Assembly: GCA_963715285.1 (NCBI GenBank)
Contig: CAVQRU010000010.1
Location: 129,613 to 193,612 of the forward strand
Length of the DNA stretch: 64,000 bases
Direction of reading: 5' to 3'
DNA from: Sva-07 sp963715285
Lineage (GTDB): Bacteria > Actinomycetota > Acidimicrobiia > Acidimicrobiales > Ilumatobacteraceae
The position numbers were made by a program, and so were the translations under genes. Of the stretch, positions 33,093 to 42,482 are shown in pieces; position 1 is the stretch's first letter, and every line of letters starts with the position of its first letter. The notes beneath the pieces were generated by a model. It made no database searches and was not told the DNA's origin. It worked only from the letters and a program-made list of their open reading frames with translations.

Positions 33093-34514
33093 ATGGAACA
33101 CGTTGCGATCACACCGCTGGATCCCTTCCGGTTCTCTGCGGTCATCGGGCAGGAGCGGACCGATCGGCTCGCCGTCGAGGCGGCGGAGGAGGCGCTCGAC
33201 CGATTGCACGGTCGCAGCGTGATCAACGTGAACTCGACCGCTGCGGGTGGTGGTGTCGCCGAGATGCTGCACGTGTTGCTCGGCCTGATCCGTGGCGTCG
33301 GGGTCGACGCTCGATGGTTGGTGATCGAGGGCAACCAGGAGTTCTTCGAGGTCACCAAGCGGTTGCACAATCATCTGTACGGCACGGCCGGCGACGGCGG
33401 CGAGCTCGGCGACGCGGCGCATCGCATCTACGTCGACGCGCTGCAGCCGGAGAAGGACGAGCTCTCGGCGCACGCTCGCGAGGGCGACATCGTCGTCTTG
33501 CACGATCCGCAGGTCGCCGGGCTGGCGGAGCACGCGAAGCGACTCGGCTGCAAGGTGGTGTGGCGATGTCACGTCGGTCTCGACGAGCAGAACGAGTACA
33601 GCCGGATCGGCTGGGAGTTCCTGCGGCCGTACCTCGAGCCGTTCGTCGACCACTACGTGTTCTCCGACCGTCGGTTCCCGCCCGACTGGGTGTCACCCGA
33701 TCGTCTGTCGGTGATCTGGCCGTCGATCGACCCGTTCTCGCCGAAGAACCAGGACCTCGACGATGCGACGGTCGAGGCGATCCTCACGCACGTCGGCCTG
33801 ATCGACGGGACGCCGGGCGAGACCGTGTTCGAGCGCAGTGATGGTTCGCCGGGCCGGGTGGAGCGGATGTGCGACGTCATGCGCACCGGCCCGTCGCCGG
33901 GGCCGGAGGTGCCGCTGGTGGTGCAGATCTCGCGGTGGGACGCGATGAAGGACATGGGCGGGGTCATGCAGGCGTTCGCCGAGTACGTCGACTCGGGCCG
34001 GACCGCCCAGCTGGTGCTGGCGGGGCCGGTCGTGTCGGCGGTGGCCGACGACCCCGAGGGTGGTCAGGTGTTGCAGGACTGCTGGAACCAGTGGCGTCAA
34101 TTGCCGCACGCGGTTCGCTCTCGCGTCCAGTTGGTGTGCCTGCCGATGCACGACCTCGAGGAGAACGCGGTGATCGTCAACGCACTCCAGCGTCATGCCC
34201 AGATCGTGGCGCAGAAGAGCCTCGCCGAGGGGTTCGGCCTCACGGCTGCCGAGGCGATGCTGAAGGGGACGCCCGTGATCGCGAGCGCGGTCGGTGGTCT
34301 CGTCGATCAGGTGATCGACGGCGAGTCGGGTCTGCTGGTGCAGGATCCGACCGACCTCGAGGAGTTCGGCGCGGCGGTCTGTCGGATCCTCGACGACGAC
34401 GAGTTCCGGCGACAGCTGGGTGAGGGAGCGAGGGCCCGAGCGATCGCGACGCACCTCGGTGACACCCACCTGCTCCGCTGGCTCGACGTGGTCCGCAAAC
34501 TGTACGACGACTGA
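33093..34514 (+). CDS. GT4 glycosyltransferase, trehalose synthase (TreT)-like
   Basis: 473 residues from ATG 33093. The N-terminal Rossmann domain has STAAGGGVAEMLHVLL, typical of trehalose glycosyltransferring synthase-like GT4 enzymes, and the C-terminal domain has the nucleotide-sugar motif KSLAEGFGLTAAEAMLKGTP with the EX7E pair. TreT joins NDP-glucose and glucose to trehalose; here the product is inferred from family similarity only. No linked trehalose gene is visible. Confidence 0.83.
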   Translation: MEHVAITPLDPFRFSAVIGQERTDRLAVEAAEEALDRLHGRSVINVNSTAAGGGVAEMLHVLLGLIRGVGVDARWLVIEGNQEFFEVTKRLHNHLYGTAGDGGELGDAAHRIYVDALQPEKDELSAHAREGDIVVLHDPQVAGLAEHAKRLGCKVVWRCHVGLDEQNEYSRIGWEFLRPYLEPFVDHYVFSDRRFPPDWVSPDRLSVIWPSIDPFSPKNQDLDDATVEAILTHVGLIDGTPGETVFERSDGSPGRVERMCDVMRTGPSPGPEVPLVVQISRWDAMKDMGGVMQAFAEYVDSGRTAQLVLAGPVVSAVADDPEGGQVLQDCWNQWRQLPHAVRSRVQLVCLPMHDLEENAVIVNALQRHAQIVAQKSLAEGFGLTAAEAMLKGTPVIASAVGGLVDQVIDGESGLLVQDPTDLEEFGAAVCRILDDDEFRRQLGEGARARAIATHLGDTHLLRWLDVVRKLYDD

Positions 34515-34612
34515 CGTCTCGCAGCTCAGACGGTGTCCAGTCCGATCCTCATGACTCGGGCGACCCGTTCGAGACTCGCGTCGGTGGCCGGCAGGGTGGC
34601 CCCGGGCCGAGC

Positions 34613-35989
34613 TCAGACGAGCGGTTCGAACGTGGCGGTGAAGTGGCGCAGTGGGCGCGGCGGGCTCGTGATGCGGTAGCCACCGAGTTGCTGCGCGTTC
34701 GCCGCCACCGCCAGGCACACCTCGATCACGTAGTCGATGTGGCTCTGGGTGTAGGTGCGGCGCGGGATCGCGAGACGCACGAGTTCCATCGCGGCGGGCC
34801 GCTCGCTGCCGTCGGGTTGCAGGCCGAACATCACCGAGCCGATCTCGCAGCCGCGCACGCCACCCGTCTCGTAGAGCGCGATCGCGAGTGCCTGCCCGGG
34901 GTACGCGAGGGGATCGATGTGCGGCAGCAGCCGTCCGGCGTCGAGATAGACGGCGTGCCCTCCGATCGGCTGTACGACCGGCACACCGCCGTCGGCGAGC
35001 GCGTCGCCCAGGTACGCGGTCGAGCGGATCCGGTAGCGGAGGTAGTCGTGCTGCACCGATTCGCGCAGTCCCTGGGCGAGCGCGTCGAGATCACGCCCGG
35101 CGAGCCCGCCGTAGGTGGGGAAGCCCTCGGTCAGCACCAGCAGGGTGCGGCACTCGTCGGCGAGGGCGTCGTCGTTCATCGCCAGCCAGCCGCCGATGTT
35201 GCCGAGGGGGTCCTTCTTTGCGCTCATCGTCATGCCGTCGGCGAGCGAGGCGATCTCGCGCACGATGTCGCGGACCTCGCGGTCGCCGTGTCCTGGTTCG
35301 CGCTCGCGGATGAACCAGGCGTTCTCGGCGAACCGGCAGGCATCGAGGAACAGCGGGACCCCGTACCGGTCGCAGAGTGCGCGCACCCCGCGCAGGTTCT
35401 CGAGCGAGACGGGCTGGCCCCCGCCGGAGTTGTTGGTGATCGTGACGAACACGACCGGGATCACGTCGGGGCCGTGCTCGCGCAGCAGTGCCTCGAGCGC
35501 GTCGAGGTCCATGTTGCCCTTGAACGGGTGCAGCGAGGTCGGGTCGCGGCCCTCGGCGATCACCAGGTCGACCGCGGTGGCGCCGCTGTACTCGACGTTG
35601 GCCCGGGTCGTGTCGAAGTGGGTGTTGTTCGGCACGACCCTGCCCTCGCCGCCGATCGCCGTGAACAGGATCTTCTCCGCGGCGCGCCCCTGGTGGGTCG
35701 GGATCACGTGCTCGAACGGGAACAGGTCCTGCACGCTCTCGAGGAAGCGGAACCACGAGGGCGACCCGGCGTAGCTCTCGTCGCCTCGCTGGAGCGCGGC
35801 CCACTGGTCGCGCGACATCGCCCCCGTGCCCGAGTCGGTGAGCAGGTCGATCAGCACGTCGTCGGACCGCAGCGAGAAGAGATTGTTGCCCGCCTCGTCG
35901 AGCGCCGTGCGCCGTTGCTGCGGCGTGGTCATCACGAGCGGTGCGACGGAATGGACCCGGAACGGTTCGATGATCGTCGAGAACTCCAT
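34613..35989 (-). CDS. tnaA: Tryptophanase
   Basis: 458 residues from ATG 35989 (MEFSTIIEPFRVHSV), the usual TnaA/tyrosine phenol-lyase length. The PLP-binding motif is MTMSAKKDPLGNIGG, with Lys259 as the Schiff-base lysine by comparison with E. coli. PTHQGRAAEKILF, NNSGGGQPVS and FLDACRFAENAWFI are family motifs. The enzyme cleaves tryptophan to indole, pyruvate and ammonia; tyrosine phenol-lyase cannot be fully excluded by eye. No tnaB permease or leader peptide is seen. Confidence 0.9.
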   Translation of the reverse strand: MEFSTIIEPFRVHSVAPLVMTTPQQRRTALDEAGNNLFSLRSDDVLIDLLTDSGTGAMSRDQWAALQRGDESYAGSPSWFRFLESVQDLFPFEHVIPTHQGRAAEKILFTAIGGEGRVVPNNTHFDTTRANVEYSGATAVDLVIAEGRDPTSLHPFKGNMDLDALEALLREHGPDVIPVVFVTITNNSGGGQPVSLENLRGVRALCDRYGVPLFLDACRFAENAWFIREREPGHGDREVRDIVREIASLADGMTMSAKKDPLGNIGGWLAMNDDALADECRTLLVLTEGFPTYGGLAGRDLDALAQGLRESVQHDYLRYRIRSTAYLGDALADGGVPVVQPIGGHAVYLDAGRLLPHIDPLAYPGQALAIALYETGGVRGCEIGSVMFGLQPDGSERPAAMELVRLAIPRRTYTQSHIDYVIEVCLAVAANAQQLGGYRITSPPRPLRHFTATFEPLV

Positions 35990-36077
35990 GAGGTCATCAT
36001 GACCCGTCGCCGCCGGCGCGCTGGACGAACACGGACACTCGGCGATCAGCGGGCACGCTGCCGGGTAGGTTCGGCTC

Positions 36078-36893
36078 ATGTCGACACCGGTCGTGTTGCT
36101 GACGGGTGCGTCGGGCCTGGTCGGGACCTGGCTGCGGCGGACGATTCCCGACGGCGTCGAACTCGTCTCGCTCACCCATCGCACGTCGGTTCCGGACTCG
36201 GCGTTCGTCGCGGCCGACCTCCGCGAACCGCGGGCGGTCGCGGAGGCCGTCAACCGCGTCCGGCCGTCGATGGTGATCCACGCGGCGTGGAGGTTGGACG
36301 AGCCGTCGATCGTCGACGCAACCCGGAACGTCGTCGACGCTGCGTCGGCCGTCGGCGCCGAGTTCGTCCACCTCTCCACCGACGTGGTCTTCTCGGGCGA
36401 CGGCCGTCCGGTGGACGAACGCTCGCACCCCGACCCGGTGTCGGATCACGGACGGTGGAAGGCACAGGCCGAGGTGATCGTCGCCGACGCACGCGTGCCG
36501 TCGTGCGTCGTGCGGCTGCCGCTCGTGCTGTCGCTCGATCCGATGGATCAGTCGACCGAACGGCTCCGAGCAGGGGTGCTCGAGGGCCGGCCCACGTCCT
36601 GGTTCTCCGACGAGTTCCGGCGGCCGGCGATGGCCGCCGACATCGCCGACGGGCTCTGGCGGATTGCGTCGCTGCCGCCCGAGCAGCGTTCGGGTGTGTG
36701 GCACCTCGGCGGGCCCGAGCTGTTGAGTCGTTCGGAGATCGCGTTCCGTGTCGCCGAGGCTCTGGGGCTCGACGGGAGCTCGATCGTTGCGGAGCCGACC
36801 CCACCGGGCCTCGTCCGCCCCCGCCACATCGACATGCGCAGTCGACGAGCGAACGACGAGATCGGCTGGGATCCGATGCCGATCTTCACCTGA
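36078..36893 (+). CDS. RmlD-like SDR sugar-nucleotide reductase lacking the active-site Tyr
   Basis: 271 residues from ATG 36078. The N-terminal Rossmann motif LLTGASGLVGTWL, then VIHAAWRLDEPS and HLSTDVVFSGDGRPVDE are typical of dTDP-4-dehydrorhamnose reductase-like short-chain dehydrogenases. The expected YxxxK reads HGRWK here (SDHGRWKAQAE), so His replaces the catalytic Tyr while Lys is kept. Activity is therefore uncertain. Divergent from tryptophanase; no rhamnose pathway genes nearby. Confidence 0.82.
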   Translation: MSTPVVLLTGASGLVGTWLRRTIPDGVELVSLTHRTSVPDSAFVAADLREPRAVAEAVNRVRPSMVIHAAWRLDEPSIVDATRNVVDAASAVGAEFVHLSTDVVFSGDGRPVDERSHPDPVSDHGRWKAQAEVIVADARVPSCVVRLPLVLSLDPMDQSTERLRAGVLEGRPTSWFSDEFRRPAMAADIADGLWRIASLPPEQRSGVWHLGGPELLSRSEIAFRVAEALGLDGSSIVAEPTPPGLVRPRHIDMRSRRANDEIGWDPMPIFT

Positions 36894-36922
36894 GCTCGGG
36901 CGGTGCGGTCGGCAGGGCGGCG

Positions 36923-36945
36923 TTGTCACACCCGTCGGTCATGAT
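36923..36945 (+). promoter_or_regulatory. PafBC-type (DNA damage) promoter-like element, leaderless start
   Basis: TTGTCACAC, 8 nt, then CATGAT matches the architecture of the mycobacterial RecA-independent damage promoter (tTGTCRgtg-N8-TAnnnT). The -10-like hexamer ends 7 bp before the ATG at 36952, so the transcript would be leaderless, which agrees with the lack of a ribosome binding site. A related sequence occurs near 47505. Damage regulation is inferred. Confidence 0.5.
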
Positions 36946-36951
36946 GGGTCG

Positions 36952-39900
36952 ATGGCGGAACGGCTCCTCACCCCCTCGAAGATCACGGCGTGGCTCGACT
37001 GCGCGCACTTCCTCACCCTGAAGCACGAGGTCGAGGCGGGCACGCGCACGGTCGAGCGGAGCCCGTTCGGCGAGATGGCCCAGATGCTGCTCGACAAGGG
37101 TCTCGAACACGAGCAGGCGGTGCTCGCCCGCTACCGCGCCGAGGGGCTGTCGGTGTTGGAGGTCCCCGAGCGCGTGAACGGTGAATCGTTCGAGCAGTGG
37201 GTCGATCGGGTCGGCGACGTGCTGGCCGAGGGTCACGACGTCGTGTTCCAGATGCCGTTCGTGCACGAGGGCATCCGGGGCATCGCCGACTTCCTGCGCC
37301 GGGTCGACGACCCCGAGACCGGCACGTGCACCTACGAGCCGATCGACGCCAAGCTCGCCCGCAAGGAGGCCAAGCCCGGCCACGTCCTGCAGTTGTGCTT
37401 CTACGCCGAGGCGATCGAGGCCAGCACCGGCGTGCTCCCCGAGTTCGTGTACATCGAGCTGGGGTCGGGCCGGTCCGAAGCAGTTCGGGTGGCCGACGTG
37501 CTGCCGTACTGGCGTCGGCTGCGCGGCCAGTTGGCGAAGCTGCTGACCGACAGTGGTGAGGTTGGGGGCGTCGAGGCCGAGACCCGGCCCAAGCCGTGCG
37601 ACCACTGCCAGTTCTGCGAGTTCGAGTTGGTGTGCGAGGCCCAGTGGCGCGCCGCCGATTCGCTCGTGCACGTGGCCGGTGTGCGCACGCCCGATCGCCT
37701 CCTGCTCCAGCAGAACGGGGTCACGACGATCGCCTCGCTGGCCGTCCTCGATCACGAGGTCGCCGGCCTCGACGAGGCCCGTCGTGAGACGTTCGTCCGC
37801 CAGGCGCGCCTCCAGGTGCAGGCCCGCGACGCTCCGGACGAGAAGCCGCCGTTCGAGCTGCTCGAGGCCCCGTCGGCCACCGACCACGCTCCGCTGGTCG
37901 AGGATCTCGACGCGCCCGACCCGATCGGGTTCGCGGCGTTGCCGGCGCCCGACGACGGCGACGTGTTCCTCGACTTCGAGGGCCATCCGTTCTGGCACGC
38001 CGACGCCGAGCTGTTCTTCCTGTTCGGCCTCATCGAGCGCTCACCGGACGGCGAGTGGGAGTTCAGGGCGTTCTGGGCGCACACCAAGGACGAGGAGGCA
38101 GCCGCGACGAAGGCGCTCATCGAGCACCTCGCCTCCCGCCGGGCGCAGTTCCCCGACATGCACGTGTACCACTACAACCACACCGAGCGCTCGTCGCTCG
38201 AGCGGCTGGTCACCGAGCACGGCGTCGCCGAACTGGCGCTCGAGCAGCTGATCACCACCGGGCTGTTCGTCGACCTCCTGCCGATCGTGAAGGGCGCGAT
38301 GCAGGTCGGCGTGGAGGGCTACGGCCTCAAGCACGTCGAGCAGCTCACCGACTACGAGCGCGGCCACGAGATCGACCGGGGTGCCGGCGCGGTCGTCGAG
38401 TACGAGCGCTGGATGGCGTCGGGCGATCAGGCCGGCCTCGACCGGATCTCGGCCTACAACGAGGACGACGTGCGCGCCACCCGCGCCCTGCGCGACTGGT
38501 TGGTGACGCAACGCCCGACGGGCGTGCCGTGGCGGGCGGCGGTGCTCGGGCGCGAGGAGCCGGCGGCCGAACTCGACGAGCGCATCGAGGCGTTGCACGC
38601 ATTCGGCGCGGGCACGGTCGAGCACCTGATGGGTGACCTGCTCGGCTACTGGCGCCGTGAGCGCCAGGTGGTCAGCGCCGATGCCTATCGCCTGTCGATC
38701 GCGGACGTGGCCGATCAGTTGGACTCGCCGTCGGTGATCGCCCGGCTGACGTTCCGGGGTTTCGAGTCGCAGGTCAGCGCGAAGACGGGCAAGCCGTTGA
38801 AGTGGCCGTGGGCGCGGTTCACGTTCCCGCCGCAACCGATCGACGTCGACATCGACAAGGGCTCGAAGCTGATCGTCGCGCTCGACGAGCAGGAGTGGGT
38901 CTTCTACAAGCTGGAGATGATCGATGCCGGCGCCGGTGAGCTGGCGGTCACGTGGGACGGCGACGCCGAGGATGCCGGGGTGTATCCGTCGTCGCTCGTC
39001 CACTACGAGTGGTTCCAGGAGGGGGCCAAGCTGACCGCGCTGGAGGAGCTGGCCGACGAGATGTTGGCCGGCCGCGCCGACCGGGTCGGCCATGCGATGT
39101 TGCGCCGCGACCTTCCCGCGTTCGAGCCGGGCCGAGGCCCCGACGGCGGCGTGTTCGTCGGCGACGTGCCCGCGATCTGCGGGTGGGCGACCGGGCTCGA
39201 CCGGAGCTACGTGCCGATCCAGGGGCCGCCGGGGACGGGCAAGACGTACACCGGCGCGCACGTGATCCGCACGCTCGTCGACGCCGGCCTGCGGGTGGGG
39301 GTGACGGCGATGAGCCACGCGGCGATCGACAACCTGATGCAGGCGGTGGTCGACCGGTTCGCTGAGGAGGGCGTCTCGGAGAACCTGCGGGCGGTCCGCA
39401 AGGCGAAGGAGGGGTCGGTCCGTGGCATCCGCTACGTCGACGACAATGCCAGCGTCGCCCGCGGTGACTTCAACGTGATCGCGGGGACGACCTGGCTGTT
39501 CGCCAGCAAGCCGATGCGTGAGCACCCGGTCGACGTGCTGGTGGTCGACGAGGCGGGCCAGCTCGGCCTGGCCGACACGGTGGCGGCGACGATCTCGGCG
39601 ACGAACGTGATCCTGCTCGGCGATCCGCAGCAGTTGCCGCAGGTGTCGCAGGCGGTCCATCCGGGAGGTGCCGGTGCGAGTGCGCTCGAGCACTTGCTCG
39701 ACGGCGACTTGACGGTGCCGCCCGATCGGGGCGTGCTGCTGGAGACGACGTGGCGGATGCATCCCGACGTGTGCGAGTTCATCTCCGAGGTGATGTACGG
39801 CGGCAAGTTGCACAGCCACCCCTCGTGCGTCGGCCAGTCGGCCGTCGGTCAGACCGGTCTGCGTTGGCTGCGTGCGGAGCACACGGGACGCTCGACCGAG

Positions 39901-40341
39901 TCAGCGGAGGAGGCGGCGATCGTCGTGGCGAAGGTCCTGGAGCTGCTCGGCCGGCCGTGGACCGATCAGCACGGCACGACCCGTCCGTTGACGGTCAGCG
40001 ACTTCATGGTCGTCGCCCCGTACAACGACCAGCGCCGTTGCATCACCGAGGCGTTGCGGGCCGACCCGACGACGAGAGGTGTCGAGGTCGGCACGGTCGA
40101 CAAGTTCCAGGGCCAGGAGGCCGCCGTGGTGCTGTTCTCGATGACGACGTCGTCGTCGGAGTTCATGCCCCGCACCGCCGACTTCCTGTTCTCCAAGAAT
40201 CGCCTGAACGTGGCGATCAGCCGGGCGCGTTGTCTCGCCTACCTGGTGTGCACCGACGAACTCCTCGACACCCGTGCCCGCGACGTCGACGAGATGGCGT
40301 TGATCTCCGCGCTGTGCTCCTTCGTCGAGCGGGCGAGCTGA
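36952..40341 (+). CDS. TM0106-type RecB-like nuclease / RNase H-like / SF1 helicase fusion
   Basis: 1129 residues from ATG 36952. Residues 1-230: RecB-like nuclease with a Cys cluster (Cys in AWLDCAHF, then CDHCQFCEFELVCE) typical of Fe-S AddB/Cas4-like nucleases. Residues 330-530: RNase H-like exonuclease (VFLDFEGHPFW ... YNEDDVRATRAL). Residues 740-1129: UPF1-like SF1 helicase with Walker A QGPPGTGKT, DEAG box, GDPQQLPQ, TWRMHP, VDKFQGQE and NVAISRAR. Likely acts in DNA repair or RNA-DNA processing. The damage-type promoter upstream agrees. Confidence 0.9.
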   Translation: MAERLLTPSKITAWLDCAHFLTLKHEVEAGTRTVERSPFGEMAQMLLDKGLEHEQAVLARYRAEGLSVLEVPERVNGESFEQWVDRVGDVLAEGHDVVFQMPFVHEGIRGIADFLRRVDDPETGTCTYEPIDAKLARKEAKPGHVLQLCFYAEAIEASTGVLPEFVYIELGSGRSEAVRVADVLPYWRRLRGQLAKLLTDSGEVGGVEAETRPKPCDHCQFCEFELVCEAQWRAADSLVHVAGVRTPDRLLLQQNGVTTIASLAVLDHEVAGLDEARRETFVRQARLQVQARDAPDEKPPFELLEAPSATDHAPLVEDLDAPDPIGFAALPAPDDGDVFLDFEGHPFWHADAELFFLFGLIERSPDGEWEFRAFWAHTKDEEAAATKALIEHLASRRAQFPDMHVYHYNHTERSSLERLVTEHGVAELALEQLITTGLFVDLLPIVKGAMQVGVEGYGLKHVEQLTDYERGHEIDRGAGAVVEYERWMASGDQAGLDRISAYNEDDVRATRALRDWLVTQRPTGVPWRAAVLGREEPAAELDERIEALHAFGAGTVEHLMGDLLGYWRRERQVVSADAYRLSIADVADQLDSPSVIARLTFRGFESQVSAKTGKPLKWPWARFTFPPQPIDVDIDKGSKLIVALDEQEWVFYKLEMIDAGAGELAVTWDGDAEDAGVYPSSLVHYEWFQEGAKLTALEELADEMLAGRADRVGHAMLRRDLPAFEPGRGPDGGVFVGDVPAICGWATGLDRSYVPIQGPPGTGKTYTGAHVIRTLVDAGLRVGVTAMSHAAIDNLMQAVVDRFAEEGVSENLRAVRKAKEGSVRGIRYVDDNASVARGDFNVIAGTTWLFASKPMREHPVDVLVVDEAGQLGLADTVAATISATNVILLGDPQQLPQVSQAVHPGGAGASALEHLLDGDLTVPPDRGVLLETTWRMHPDVCEFISEVMYGGKLHSHPSCVGQSAVGQTGLRWLRAEHTGRSTESAEEAAIVVAKVLELLGRPWTDQHGTTRPLTVSDFMVVAPYNDQRRCITEALRADPTTRGVEVGTVDKFQGQEAAVVLFSMTTSSSEFMPRTADFLFSKNRLNVAISRARCLAYLVCTDELLDTRARDVDEMALISALCSFVERAS

Positions 40342-40427
40342 CACCGTGGGCTGAACCCGTGACACCCCGTCCGTGGGTTGGGCACCACCGACTCCCTCCT
40401 CCGAACGCAGCGACGAGGAGCAACAGG

Positions 40428-40601
40428 ATGAGCAGACCGCAGTTGATCGAGTGGCTGGAGTGCGAGACCGGCCAGCGGATCGAACGGCCCGAGCCGAGTG
40501 CACCGAAGTCGCGTCACGTGTCGATCCGGGTCCCCGAGGAGGCGATCGACGCTGCGATCACGTCGTTGCTCGTCGCACGCGACCGCCTCGGTCAGTCCTG
40601 A
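40428..40601 (+). CDS. Small hypothetical protein
   Basis: 57 residues from ATG 40428 with GAGGAG 7 nt upstream. MSRPQLIEWLECETGQRIE resembles the start of a short helical protein; no domain recognised. Codon use matches a real gene. It overlaps the stop of the convergent panE-like gene by 10 bp. Confidence 0.6.
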   Translation: MSRPQLIEWLECETGQRIERPEPSAPKSRHVSIRVPEEAIDAAITSLLVARDRLGQS

Positions 40602-41575
40602 CTGGCGGCTTCCCGCGCGTCGATCGAGTGCAGCAGGTCGTCGACGGACCGTGAGGCCGGTGGTTCGCCTGCGCGCGCCATCTCGGCGGTGGCCTGCTGC
40701 AGCGCCCGATTGGCAGGGGTCGGGACGCCGTGGAGGCGGCCGAGCAGCACGATCTCGCCGGTGAGGTAGTCGGTCTCGATCGTGCCGGTGCCGCGTTGCA
40801 GGCTCTGCCACGTCGATCCTCCGGCACGGTGTGGTTCGTCGCCGACCGGTTGGATCTTGAGGGCGTCGCCCCGACGGGCGAGATCCTCCTCGGCGCTGAC
40901 CACGGTGATCCCCGCCGCGGCGAGCACCGCGTCGCCCTCGGCCCGCGCCATCTCGACGAGGCGTGCATCCCGGCCGCACACCGCTTCGACGGCGTTGCCG
41001 AGGTTCATCAGCAGCTTGCGGTACTTCCAGCTCATGATGTCGGCGCGGGGGATCGAACCGAACGTCGCTGCTTCGAGCGTGGCGGCGAGCTGAACGCTCA
41101 GGTCGTCGACGCCGTGCGGGTAGCGGCCGACGTCGAGGAGCCCGGAGCTCGGTGCGGTCCAGACCCGCACGACGCCGGGGGCGAGGTGGTCGGCGGGGAG
41201 CATCACGCAGATGCCGTACACGTTGGGGAACAGGCGCAGCGCCTGGCGTTCGTTGTCGACGCCGTTCTGCATGCACACGATCGGCTGGTCGGCGACGCCG
41301 GCGGCCCGCAGGTCGTTCAGCACGCCGGCGGTGTCCTGGCTCTTGACGCCGAGCAGGAACACGTCGTCGTCGGTGACGTCGATCTCGCCGACCGACGTGG
41401 CGACAGGCAGCTCGACGATCCGGCTGCCGGTGGGCGACTCGTAGCGGAGCCCCGACTCGCGCATCACCCGCGCGTGCTCGCCGCGGGCCACGGCGACCAC
41501 CGGCGTGCCTGCCAGTGCGAGGTTGGCGGCGACGACCCCGCCGACCGCTCCGGCACCGACGACGATGATCCGCAT
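40592..41575 (-). CDS. Ketopantoate reductase (ApbA/PanE)-like protein
   Basis: 327 residues from ATG 41575. N-terminal Rossmann motif IIVVGAGAVGGVVAANLALAG, then LLGVKSQDTAGVLNDL, CMQNGVDNE and the catalytic-helix segment SWKYRKLLMNLGNAVEAV fit 2-dehydropantoate 2-reductase-like enzymes, which reduce ketopantoate with NADPH on the way to coenzyme A. It follows folP by 10 nt. Several paralogues with other substrates exist, so function is probable only. Confidence 0.8.
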   Translation of the reverse strand: MRIIVVGAGAVGGVVAANLALAGTPVVAVARGEHARVMRESGLRYESPTGSRIVELPVATSVGEIDVTDDDVFLLGVKSQDTAGVLNDLRAAGVADQPIVCMQNGVDNERQALRLFPNVYGICVMLPADHLAPGVVRVWTAPSSGLLDVGRYPHGVDDLSVQLAATLEAATFGSIPRADIMSWKYRKLLMNLGNAVEAVCGRDARLVEMARAEGDAVLAAAGITVVSAEEDLARRGDALKIQPVGDEPHRAGGSTWQSLQRGTGTIETDYLTGEIVLLGRLHGVPTPANRALQQATAEMARAGEPPASRSVDDLLHSIDAREAASQD

Positions 41576-41585
41576 GCCGACGACC

Positions 41586-42482
41586 CTACGGCGTCTGGCC
41601 GGGCCCGCAGATCTCGAGCATGTCGAGCACCGGTTGGACGCGGGCGACCTCGTGGCTGCGCAGGAGGTTGGCCTTCGCGAGCAGGGCGAGCACCGCCATG
41701 GCGGTCTCGGCCACCCGGACCTCGTCGTGGAACAGGTAGACCGCGGACGCCATCGTCACGCACACCGGCCAGCCGAGTTCGCGGAAGCGGAACGACTGCA
41801 GCAGGTTGTCGGTCTGGTAGCGCACCCGCTCCGGACCGTCGGGCAGGTTGAGCGCGAACCCGAACCCGGGATCGATCCAGAGCTTGTCGACGCCGCAGCC
41901 GGTCACGAGATCGAGCCGCTCGCGGAAGAACGCCATCTGCTCGTCGATCATCGTGTCGACCGGCGGGACGTCGTCGTCGGACCGTGCCGTCTGGCCAGGC
42001 GTGTAGCAGAGGATCAGGCCGGCGTCGTGGCGGGCGATCGCCTCGTAGAGCCTCGGGTCGTCGACCCTGCCCGTCAGGTTGATCACCTGGGCGCCGGCCT
42101 CGAGGGCAGCGACCGCGACGTCGGTGAGGTAGGTCTCGATCGACACGAGCAGCCCCTCGGCGAGGAGGGCGTCGAGAACCGGCAGCAGCGAGGCGAGCTG
42201 GGCGTCGACGTCGACGATGTCGGCGTCGGTCCCGGTCGACTCGGCCCCGATGTCGATCATCACGGCGCCCTCGACCGTCATCCGCCGGGCGCGGTACAGC
42301 GCGGCGGGGACGTCGTGGGCGATGCTCTCGCGGTAGGTGGAGTCCCGCGACAGGTTGATCACGCCGAGTTGGTACGGGCGGTCGTCGAAGGTCCGTCCGG
42401 CGATCTCGAAGGTGCGGACCGGATGGTGGATCGCATCGCGGTGGGCTTCCCAGAGCGGGAGCAGGACGTCGGGGGTGATCAC
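41586..42482 (-). CDS. Divergent dihydropteroate synthase-like protein (FolP2-like)
   Basis: 298 residues from GTG 42482, overlapping folK by 4 nt (GTGA). The TIM-barrel motifs are altered: LGVINLSRDSTYRES instead of the usual GVLNVTPDSFSDGG, MIDIGAESTG instead of GGESTRPG, while DKLWIDPGFGFA and RSHEVARV are near the standard DPGIGF and R-H-D-V. Actinobacterial FolP2 proteins diverge in the same way and may lack DHPS activity. The folB-folK context argues for a pterin-related role. Confidence 0.8.
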   Translation of the reverse strand: MITPDVLLPLWEAHRDAIHHPVRTFEIAGRTFDDRPYQLGVINLSRDSTYRESIAHDVPAALYRARRMTVEGAVMIDIGAESTGTDADIVDVDAQLASLLPVLDALLAEGLLVSIETYLTDVAVAALEAGAQVINLTGRVDDPRLYEAIARHDAGLILCYTPGQTARSDDDVPPVDTMIDEQMAFFRERLDLVTGCGVDKLWIDPGFGFALNLPDGPERVRYQTDNLLQSFRFRELGWPVCVTMASAVYLFHDEVRVAETAMAVLALLAKANLLRSHEVARVQPVLDMLEICGPGQTP

